Positions 7,072 to 13,418 of a stretch of 13,418 nucleotides of DNA are shown here, in pieces. Under the pieces are notes generated by a model. The model ran no database searches. It was given only the letters and a program-made list of their open reading frames with translations, and had not been told where the DNA came from. This DNA comes from Gammaproteobacteria bacterium. Lineage in GTDB: Bacteria; Pseudomonadota; Gammaproteobacteria; Pseudomonadales; Azotimanducaceae. Position 1 is the stretch's first letter, and every line of letters begins with the position of its first letter. The stretch is from positions 40,164 to 53,581 of the forward strand of contig PBQQ01000009.1 of assembly GCA_002725095.1 (NCBI GenBank), in the 5' to 3' direction. The position numbers and the translations under genes are program-made.

Positions 7072-7649
7072 TGAATCTTAGTGACTTGCCTTACGCCGAT
7101 GATGTGCCAGATCTGGTCAGCCGCGGGTTCTCTCAAGCTGAGCTGCTGTATTCGTCAGCCCAGATCACTCAAGCGATTGACCGTTTGGCGGTGGTCATCA
7201 CCGCCAGTTTGCAGGATAAAAATCCCGTGTTGTTGAGTGTATTGCCCGGTGGTTTGTATTTATCCGGTCAGTTGATGGGTCGTTTGATCATGCCTTTACA
7301 AATTGGATATGTGGACATCGATAGTGGTCTGAAAGATAGACGGGGTGCGCAACTGGATTGGCACAACAGTAACTTTCCTGAGCTCACCGGTCGTAATGTT
7401 TTACTGGTTGCCGACGTTCTGACGCGTGGGTCGACCGTGCAGACATGGTTAGATTGGTTGAAAATGCAGGGCGTTGAATCGGCGCGTTGTGCGGTGATGG
7501 TTGAAATAGATGCCGCCGCTTCATCCGCGGCCGGAAGCGCGGCAGATTTCGTCGGTGTGCTGGCCCCCGAACGTGCTTTATTCGGCTGCGGCCTGGACTT
7601 TTGTGGCTATGGCCGAAACTTACCTGAGTTATACGCTGCTATGGGCTAG
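7071..7649 (+). CDS. Hypoxanthine phosphoribosyltransferase-like protein with a degraded active site
   Basis: The 192-residue protein has the type I phosphoribosyltransferase layout of bacterial Hpt: VLLSVLPGGLYLSGQL (about 53-68), the PRPP-loop equivalent VLLVADVLTRGSTV (110-123), and FGCGLDFCGYGRNLPEL (171-187). Compared with human HGPRT (VEDIIDTGKT), the acidic pair is A114-D115 instead of Glu-Asp, and the catalytic-base aspartate is replaced by T118. The purine-binding lysine position falls in VEID (144-147), where no lysine exists. The Asp and Arg of the C-terminal region are kept (D176, R182). So the fold is clear but normal purine salvage activity is doubtful; it may be a regulator, a specialised transferase or a decaying enzyme. 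Start and stop overlap the channel gene by one base (TGATG), indicating translational coupling. Its end overlaps csiV by 11 bp on the opposite strand. Confidence 0.82.
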   Translation: MNLSDLPYADDVPDLVSRGFSQAELLYSSAQITQAIDRLAVVITASLQDKNPVLLSVLPGGLYLSGQLMGRLIMPLQIGYVDIDSGLKDRRGAQLDWHNSNFPELTGRNVLLVADVLTRGSTVQTWLDWLKMQGVESARCAVMVEIDAAASSAAGSAADFVGVLAPERALFGCGLDFCGYGRNLPELYAAMG

Positions 7650-8652
7650 CCAATGTTTTGGCCTCTTGTAAGGCCTGCCAGCTGCTGTCGAGTGCTGCAT
7701 CAGCTTCGATGGGCTCGATGTTAATTAACAGACCCATTAATGGATGATCGAGATAGTGCAACTCGTTGCTGCGCATGCGTCGGCTTTCATTGAGCAATGC
7801 GTACTGGTCTGAAGACGGGTCTGGTTGCAACCATAGCTTAGCGTTGGCGTGGAGATATCGCCCGAGCGTGATGCCAATGTGGCCGTTTAGGCGCACCAAC
7901 TGGCTCGATAGGTGTGAATTTTGGATAGGCAACAGAATACGTTGCGGAGCGTCCCGTGCTGGTACGGGTTGTTGCCAGCGTCCATGGAAAACGACGTGCA
8001 GTTCCGGCGCCAGACCGATGTTGTAACGCTGTTGCTGGAGCGCCAAGTGGTCCTCGTTAAGCCACTGCCAACTGTTAGCGTAGATTCCTTTGTTGAAATT
8101 TTTTAACGACCGAGTGAAGTTTTCTTCCGCGCGACTGATGGCCGAAATCGTAATGATCGGAGCGGGCTCGCCCTCCGGTTCGGGTTCATAGACGTCGATT
8201 GGGTCGACACTCAGTGGATTAGCCTCTGCGGCGTTAAGTCTTGGTATTAGCGTGACTTGGCTGCCAGCCGGCGTAAATTCATTAAGCAGTTCGGTTTCGA
8301 AACCGTTGGCTAAAACAATGTTCATGAAATTGGGCAGCGCAGCACCCGGTTCTGTAAAGCAATAACGATTGTTTATATTAGCGATCCAGATTTGCTCGGA
8401 GTCTTTCGTGCGTTGCAGTTTGAGCTGAGTGGGTAGAGCCATGAGGTCTTCAGGCCAGACCAACGGAGGTTTCTTCTGCAACGGTTCAATAGTTGCATCG
8501 ATGGTGGGCTCGCGGACAAAAATAAGGACTTCGATAGCAAACCGATTCGTCGGCAGAGCGTCCTTCAGGTCGTCTAATTCTCGCAGTTTGCTGGCACCTG
8601 CTGAAAGACTCAGGCCGCAGCAGATGATTGTAACGAGCGTGCGTTGGATCAT
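7639..8652 (-). CDS. csiV: CsiV-family periplasmic peptidoglycan-associated protein
   Basis: The 337-residue protein begins with a signal peptide (MIQRTLVTIICCGLSLSAGA) with a likely cleavage site near residues 20-21. Family landmarks follow: FAIEVLIFVRE near 38-48, ELHVVFHGRWQQPVPAR near 217-233, LNGHIGITLGRYLHANAKLW near 255-274, and RMRSNELHYLDHPLMGLLI near 292-310. In Vibrio cholerae, CsiV binds peptidoglycan and acts with LpoA to activate the penicillin-binding protein PBP1a. The central part (about 140-180) is acidic and less conserved. The ATG at 8652 follows the mfd stop by one nucleotide, so it is translated from the mfd message, consistent with the mfd-csiV pairing I recall in other gammaproteobacteria. 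No strong ribosome binding site is visible, which favours coupled translation. Confidence 0.9.
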   Translation of the reverse strand: MIQRTLVTIICCGLSLSAGASKLRELDDLKDALPTNRFAIEVLIFVREPTIDATIEPLQKKPPLVWPEDLMALPTQLKLQRTKDSEQIWIANINNRYCFTEPGAALPNFMNIVLANGFETELLNEFTPAGSQVTLIPRLNAAEANPLSVDPIDVYEPEPEGEPAPIITISAISRAEENFTRSLKNFNKGIYANSWQWLNEDHLALQQQRYNIGLAPELHVVFHGRWQQPVPARDAPQRILLPIQNSHLSSQLVRLNGHIGITLGRYLHANAKLWLQPDPSSDQYALLNESRRMRSNELHYLDHPLMGLLINIEPIEADAALDSSWQALQEAKTLASP

Positions 8653-8653
8653 C

Positions 8654-11600
8654 TTAGGCCGCCGCTTCTCTCTCTGGTGTCAGGCGTTCCAGTAATTCAT
8701 GAGCGAAAGACAGGCGCTGCTCAAAGGTCTGCAGCGCGCATTGAATGCGTAATGTTGATGACCCTTCGAAGCGGAATATATGACTCTCGTGCTGTACCAA
8801 ATTGACGATCATCAGTGGGTCCACGCGCGTTGTTTTACTGAACTCTAGTTTGCCTCGCTCCTCACCAAGATCCAGCTTTACAACACCGAGAAACTGCGCT
8901 GACAATTTCAAATGGGTAACACTAAACAATTGTTTCAACTGACTGGGTAAGAGACCAAAGCGGTCAATTATTTCTATCTGCAAAGCATCTAATGCCGCGC
9001 TGTCTTTCGCGCTCGCAATGCGCTTATACAGAATTAGACGCGTCTGTACATCGGGCAAGTAGTCTTCTGGAATTAGGGTTGGTGTGTGTAAATTGACTTC
9101 TTGATTTACCGGTTCGAGCGGACTGTCTAGGTCGGGTATTTTGCCAGAGCGCAACGCTGCGACAGCTTCATTGAGCATGTCCATATACAGCGAAAAGCCC
9201 ACAGATTCAATTTGGCCGGATTGATCGTCGCCCAGCAATTCTCCCGCACCGCGTATTTCCATATCTTGAGTAGCAAGGGTGAAGCCGACACCGAGATCGC
9301 CAGCGGCTTCTATTGCGTCCAGTCGCTTCACCGCGTCTGCGCTTAGGCTGCGCGGCTCTGGCGTTAATAAATAGGCGTAAGCTTGGCGATGGCTGCGTCC
9401 GACGCGGCCGCGCAGTTGGTGTAATTGGGCAAGGCCGAATTTGTCGGCGCGTTCGATGATGATGGTGTTGGCATTGGGGATGTCTAATCCGGTTTCAATG
9501 ATGGTTGTGCAAACCAAAACATTGAGTCGTCGGTGATAAAAATCATTCATCACCTGCTCGAGCTCAATTTTTTTCATTTGCCCATGGCCCACTCCAATTC
9601 GCGCCTCTGGTATGAGATCGCGCAGCGCTTGGGCCGCCTGCTCAATGCTGCGTACTTCGTTGTGCAGGAAAAATACTTGCCCGCCGCGCATCAGTTCGCG
9701 ACTGATCGCCTCGCGTACGCTCTGCTCCCGTCTTTGTTGAACAAATGTTTTAATCGACAGACGTTTTGCTGGCGCTGTGGCTATGATCGATAGATCGCGA
9801 ATGCCGCTCAGCGACATGTTTAGGGTTCTAGGGATCGGTGTCGCGGTCAGCGTCATGACATCGACTTCAGCCCGCAGAGTGCGCAGACGTTCTTTTTGCA
9901 GCACCCCAAAGCGGTGTTCTTCGTCGATAATTACTAAGCCCAGATCCTTAAACGCAAAGTTTGGTCCGAGTACTTTGTGGGTGCCGATGACGATATCGGC
10001 TTGGCCGTTCTGGCAGCGCTCGGCGACGTCTGCGTTCTCTGTGTTGCTGCGTAAGCGACTAACAGATTCTATGGTTACCGGCCACTGTGCGAAGCGGTCG
10101 CGAAAGGAGTCGAAGTGTTGCTGCGCAAGCAAGGTCGTAGGGACCAATATCACTACTTGTTTGTTGTTTTGTACGGCGACAAACGCAGCGCGCATGGCAA
10201 CTTCGGTTTTACCAAAACCAACATCGCCACAGACCAGTCGATCCATGGCTCGTTCGGCTGCGAGATCCTGCAAGGTCGCGTCAATTGCCGTTTGTTGATC
10301 AGGCGTCACTTCAAACGGGAATTCGTCGGCGAATTTCGCATACTCGCCTGCTTCGGTTGTCAGTCGATGAGACAGTTTCAGTTCGCGTCGAGCGTAGATG
10401 TCTAAAAGCTCTGCGGCGACGTCGACGACTTTTTCTGCGGCACGGCGCTTTGCTCGTTCCCATTGACCAGAGCCGAGCCGATGCAGTGGTGCATGCTCTT
10501 CTTCGGCGCCAGCGTATCGGCCAATCAGATGCAGTGATGTTACGGGTACGTAGAGTTTCGCACCGCCTGCGTAGCTGAGCGTCAAAAATTCCTGCGACGC
10601 ACCATTGATGTCCAAGGTGTCTAAGCCCAGATATCGGCCAACCCCGTGTTGCATGTGCACAACCGGTGCGCCGATGCTGAGTTCGGTCAAGTTGCGGACG
10701 ATTTGGTCGGTGTCAATTACAGAGGCGGGATCGGTCGACTTGGCGTTTTGTCGAGCGCCGAGTACTTCGGTTTCGGTAACGATCAGCGCTTGTTCTGACC
10801 ATAGGCCAGAAGCTAATGGCCCAACGGTGATGCAATGTTCTTCTGGGCCCGCGTTTCGATAGTCCTGAAAGTTGTCCAGAGGTTTCGCGTCAATCCCCGC
10901 TTTGCGCAACATTTCGTCAAAAATTTCGCGCCGCCCCGCGGTTTCGGCAACGAACAAAGCGGGCAGGGTCTGGTGGTTTAAAAATTCGACGAGCGCGCTT
11001 GCCGGCTGGGCGAGGCGAGGATTCGCACGTAGATCCGGAAAGACGCGGCTGCTGAAGACGCGTTCGTGCTTATGCGCGGTTTCGCTGATGACTATGCGTC
11101 GATACTTTGCCAGTCGACCGCCTAAGGTGTTTGCGTCAATGTAAAGTTCGGTGGGCGCTAAGATAGGCCGTTCAACGTCGTATCGCAGCGACTCGTATCG
11201 AGCCGCGACCTCCGTCAAGTAATGGTCACAGGCCTTCATCACGTCATCCTCGAGGATGAATAGAGTGTTTTCGGGTAAATAATCGAAGAATGTGGCCATC
11301 TGATCAAAGAAAAACGGCAGATAGTATTCAATGCCATTGGGCGCTATGTAGCTGGATACGTCCTGATAAATACTGCAGCGACGTACATCAACATTAAATG
11401 CGTTATGCCATCGATCGCGGAAACGGGCGATGGCCGTGTCGTCGAATGGGAATTCTTTGCCGGGAAGTATTTTTAATTCGTTGATGTGCGCCACGCTAAG
11501 TTGGGAGTCGGGATCGAATGTGCGCAATGTATCTATTTCTTCGTCGAACAGGTCGATACGTACGGGCAACTCAGCACCCATCGGAAAGATATCCATGACC

Positions 11601-12151
11601 GCGCCCCGGACTGCGTATTGGCCGCGTTCGGTTACGGTGTCTGTTGCTTGGTAACCAGCCGCCTCAAGTCGCAGCCGTTGTGATTCGGTATCAAAAACTT
11701 GTCCGCGCTTGAGATCGAAGCATGCGCCGTCAAGAAAGCTCGTGGGGGCGATTTTTTGTACCAGTGTGGGCGCGGGTACGATCAGCAGGCCCTGCTGTTG
11801 ATTGCGCAGGTGTTGCAGACACGCCAAGCGTTCCGAGGTGATGTCCTGATGAGGCGAAAAGCCGTCATACGGCAGAGTCTCCCAATCTGGGAAACGCAAG
11901 ATCTGCTCTGCCTCGGCGGCTGACTGAAAAAAACGTATGCCAGATGCCCACTCTTCTGCGCTGGCAGGTTCAGCAGTCACGATCACGATCATGTCTGTTG
12001 TTTGTGCTGACATTTGGTTTTTCAGCTGTGTCGAGAACTCGCTGAGTGCCAGCAGTTGTGCACTGCCGCAAAGGCCACGCCAGGTAAGTTGATCGCCGGC
12101 GCGTTGGGGCTGCAACTGGTCAACTGTGGTCGGTAAAATCAGGTGGGTCAC
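8654..12151 (-). CDS. mfd: Transcription-repair coupling factor Mfd
   Basis: The 1165-residue protein matches E. coli Mfd (1148 residues) along its length. Mfd binds stalled RNA polymerase, removes it by DNA translocation and recruits UvrA to the lesion. In order: the UvrB-like N-terminus with FPDWETLPYDGFSPHQD (about 86-102); the RNA polymerase interaction domain near 495-560, starting around HMQHGVGRY at 499; the RecG-like motor with Walker A GDVGFGKT (642-649, K648) and DEEH (743-746); LRGRVGRS (913-920) of the translocation region; RGAGELLGDDQSG; and the C-terminal regulatory domain beginning near LIPEDYLPDVQTRL. The start is a GTG at 12151; an in-frame TAG six codons upstream rules out a much longer product, and no strong Shine-Dalgarno is seen. 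The gene is intact and leads directly into csiV. Confidence 0.98.
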   Translation of the reverse strand: MTHLILPTTVDQLQPQRAGDQLTWRGLCGSAQLLALSEFSTQLKNQMSAQTTDMIVIVTAEPASAEEWASGIRFFQSAAEAEQILRFPDWETLPYDGFSPHQDITSERLACLQHLRNQQQGLLIVPAPTLVQKIAPTSFLDGACFDLKRGQVFDTESQRLRLEAAGYQATDTVTERGQYAVRGAVMDIFPMGAELPVRIDLFDEEIDTLRTFDPDSQLSVAHINELKILPGKEFPFDDTAIARFRDRWHNAFNVDVRRCSIYQDVSSYIAPNGIEYYLPFFFDQMATFFDYLPENTLFILEDDVMKACDHYLTEVAARYESLRYDVERPILAPTELYIDANTLGGRLAKYRRIVISETAHKHERVFSSRVFPDLRANPRLAQPASALVEFLNHQTLPALFVAETAGRREIFDEMLRKAGIDAKPLDNFQDYRNAGPEEHCITVGPLASGLWSEQALIVTETEVLGARQNAKSTDPASVIDTDQIVRNLTELSIGAPVVHMQHGVGRYLGLDTLDINGASQEFLTLSYAGGAKLYVPVTSLHLIGRYAGAEEEHAPLHRLGSGQWERAKRRAAEKVVDVAAELLDIYARRELKLSHRLTTEAGEYAKFADEFPFEVTPDQQTAIDATLQDLAAERAMDRLVCGDVGFGKTEVAMRAAFVAVQNNKQVVILVPTTLLAQQHFDSFRDRFAQWPVTIESVSRLRSNTENADVAERCQNGQADIVIGTHKVLGPNFAFKDLGLVIIDEEHRFGVLQKERLRTLRAEVDVMTLTATPIPRTLNMSLSGIRDLSIIATAPAKRLSIKTFVQQRREQSVREAISRELMRGGQVFFLHNEVRSIEQAAQALRDLIPEARIGVGHGQMKKIELEQVMNDFYHRRLNVLVCTTIIETGLDIPNANTIIIERADKFGLAQLHQLRGRVGRSHRQAYAYLLTPEPRSLSADAVKRLDAIEAAGDLGVGFTLATQDMEIRGAGELLGDDQSGQIESVGFSLYMDMLNEAVAALRSGKIPDLDSPLEPVNQEVNLHTPTLIPEDYLPDVQTRLILYKRIASAKDSAALDALQIEIIDRFGLLPSQLKQLFSVTHLKLSAQFLGVVKLDLGEERGKLEFSKTTRVDPLMIVNLVQHESHIFRFEGSSTLRIQCALQTFEQRLSFAHELLERLTPEREAAA

Positions 12152-12414
12152 GTTTTGAAATGTCGCCTAGTAAGCGGCTTAGTTTACCCGCATTGAGCAC
12201 CACACGGGGCGCTATTGACGGGAAAATTTGTCGGTCCAAGACTGGTTGTAACGCGGCTGCTTAGCGGAAACGGCTTTGAAATCACGGCTTAGCTTCATGC
12301 TGGCGTTCGCTTAACGGCTAGGTTAGAGTTGAGCAGGTGCGGCTAGGGCCGCGGCTTTAAAAGGGGAGCAATCAAGCGTTTTGGCGTTGTTTAACGTCTG
12401 GCGCTCGTGATGTT
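12152..12414. promoter_or_regulatory. Divergent intergenic region between mfd and the GltD-like gene
   Basis: These 263 bp must hold the promoters for both divergent genes. I found no pair of hexamers close to sigma-70 consensus in either direction. A small hairpin, GCGGC (12339-12343) and GCCGC (12348-12352) around the loop TAGG, precedes CTTTAAAA and a purine-rich AAGGGGAG (12361-12368). The latter resembles a ribosome binding site but lies 46 nt from the next start codon and heads no evident ORF. The CGGCT words are listed separately. No coding region is supported here. Confidence 0.5.
12175..12359 (+). repeat. Cluster of seven direct CGGCT words
   Basis: CGGCT occurs on the plus strand at 12175, 12254, 12271, 12285, 12315, 12340 and 12352. 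Several copies extend to CGGCTTAG (12175, 12285) or CGGCTAG (12315, 12340). All are in the same orientation, and the spacing is irregular (12 to 79 bp). A five-base word would be expected less than once in this length by chance, although the word was chosen after looking. It may reflect binding sites, a degenerate repeat or chance. Confidence 0.4.
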
Positions 12415-13418
12415 ATGCAGTCCACAGATATTGATGATCCCAACTACTTCCATAAGGTTGTAGATTGCCAATGGGCATGCCCCGCGCATACTCCCGTTCC
12501 TGAATACATTCGCTTAATCGCAGAAGAGCGTTATAGCGAAGCCTATATGCTTAATTGGGACTCCAACGTCTTCCCGGGGGTGCTTGGCCGTACCTGTGAC
12601 CGTCCTTGCGAGCCCGCATGCAGGCGCGTTCGTACCGAGGAAAAACCCGTTGCGATATGCCGTCTAAAACGTGTCGCTGCGGACAACAAAGGCGATGTCA
12701 GTGCTTACATGCCGGCCGTGCCAGTCCTGAAAAATGGCAAACGTATTGCCTTGATCGGGGCGGGTCCTGCATCGCTGGCGGTTGCGCGGGATTTATTGCC
12801 GTTTGGTTACGAGGTGCATCTGTTCGAAAAAGATGCCAAAGGCGGCGGATTCATGCGTTCGCAGATCCCGGCATTTCGATTGCCAGAAGAAGTGCTCGAT
12901 GAAGAGGTCGAGCGCATTCTAGATATGGGCGTGGTTTGCCACTTTGGTGAAGAAATCAGCAGCATGAAAGCGTTCATGCAGCAGGAGTTTGATGCCTATT
13001 TTGTGGGTACCGGAGCGCCGCGCGGTCGTGACTTAGAACTTTTGAACCGGCAAGAGGTGGATGACTACATTCACATTGGTATTGATTGGCTGTCGAGTGT
13101 GGCGTTTGGCCATACGACCGAGATCACCGGCAAGGTGATCGTTATGGGTGGCGGGAACACGGCGATGGACTGTTGTCGGACATCACTAAGACTGGGTGCT
13201 GAGTCAGTTAAGGTGGTGGTGCGTTCCGCATTCGAGGTCATGAAAGCCTCTGAATGGGAAAAAGACGACGCGATGAGGGAAGGTATTCCCATTATTAACA
13301 ATAGACCTCCTAAAGAATTCGTTCATGAAAATGGTAAATTAAAGGGTGTTATTTTTGAGTGTGTCACGCCGGTTAAAGGAGAAGATGGACGCCTTAAGTA
13401 TGAGCCTTCCGGTGAAGC
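12415..13418 (+). CDS. GltD-like FAD/NAD(P)-dependent oxidoreductase, N-terminal part (cut by window edge)
   Basis: An open frame of 334 codons starts with ATG at 12415 and continues past the window end. The N-terminus has an iron-sulfur module of the GltD type: CQWACPAHTPVPEYI (C18, C22), GRTCDRPCEPACRR (C61, C65, C69) and a further C82. An FAD-binding Rossmann motif follows at IALIGAGPASLAVARDL (111-127), with Ser where the third glycine usually sits, then a GGGFMRSQIPAFRLP segment. The NAD(P)-binding motif is VIVMGGGNTAMDCCRTSLRL (241-260). Such flavoproteins pass electrons between NAD(P)H and iron-sulfur partners, as the glutamate synthase small subunit does; the true partner is unknown here. 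A TAA at 12358-12360 closes the frame upstream and no other start codon lies between, so the ATG is the only good choice, despite a weak ribosome binding site. Divergent from mfd. Confidence 0.88.
   Translation, partial: MQSTDIDDPNYFHKVVDCQWACPAHTPVPEYIRLIAEERYSEAYMLNWDSNVFPGVLGRTCDRPCEPACRRVRTEEKPVAICRLKRVAADNKGDVSAYMPAVPVLKNGKRIALIGAGPASLAVARDLLPFGYEVHLFEKDAKGGGFMRSQIPAFRLPEEVLDEEVERILDMGVVCHFGEEISSMKAFMQQEFDAYFVGTGAPRGRDLELLNRQEVDDYIHIGIDWLSSVAFGHTTEITGKVIVMGGGNTAMDCCRTSLRLGAESVKVVVRSAFEVMKASEWEKDDAMREGIPIINNRPPKEFVHENGKLKGVIFECVTPVKGEDGRLKYEPSGE

Noticed and set aside
9533..10578. Several plus-strand open frames of 85-173 codons opposite mfd.
   Set aside because: Their translations are low-complexity or protein-unlike and coincide with strongly conserved Mfd coding sequence.
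12339..12370. Hairpin followed by CTTTAAAAGGGG, considered as a terminator or riboswitch.
   Set aside because: The stem is only 5 bp, there is no thymine tract and no recognisable aptamer structure.
12606..12902. A 98-codon plus-strand open frame.
   Set aside because: It is out of frame within the GltD-like gene, whose own frame contains the expected FAD and cysteine motifs.

Overview
The window reads as ordinary chromosomal DNA from a gammaproteobacterium, probably from the Pseudomonadales/Cellvibrionales side of the class. TopA and LexA stay close to their Escherichia coli counterparts along their whole length. The universal stress protein looks like the pseudomonad form. As I recall the Pseudomonas chromosome, a similar broad order occurs there (slt, usp, topA, lexA, csiV, mfd), with other genes interspersed. 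No rRNA, tRNA, CRISPR array, insertion sequence, integrase or phage gene was found.

Layout. Positions 1-971 (minus) hold the 5' end of a soluble lytic transglycosylase gene, slt, which runs off the left edge. Just upstream of it, on the same strand, is a UspA-type stress protein gene (996-1448). A divergent promoter region separates these from an unrecognised membrane-anchored protein (1526-2164, plus). Next comes topA (2373-5015, plus), preceded by a near-consensus sigma-70 promoter. topA converges with lexA (5168-5803, minus) across a hairpin that probably serves as a shared terminator. lexA carries two tandem SOS boxes close to its start codon. Divergent from lexA is a two-gene unit (5995-7649, plus): a YnaI-like MscS channel, translationally coupled to a hypoxanthine phosphoribosyltransferase-like protein that lacks key catalytic residues. 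This unit overlaps tail to tail with a minus-strand pair, mfd then csiV (12151 down to 7639), whose genes are 1 nt apart. After a 263-bp divergent intergenic region rich in a CGGCT word, a GltD-like FAD/iron-sulfur oxidoreductase gene begins at 12415 and runs off the right edge.

Functional themes. DNA topology and repair dominate: topoisomerase I, the SOS repressor and the transcription-repair coupling factor. Cell-wall genes (slt, csiV) and an osmotic safety channel sit among them. The window does not contain an obvious new multi-gene system. The points most worth a second look are the degenerate phosphoribosyltransferase joined to the channel, the placement of the channel opposite LexA operators, and the CGGCT-rich region upstream of mfd. 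Both edge genes are truncated only by the window boundary.
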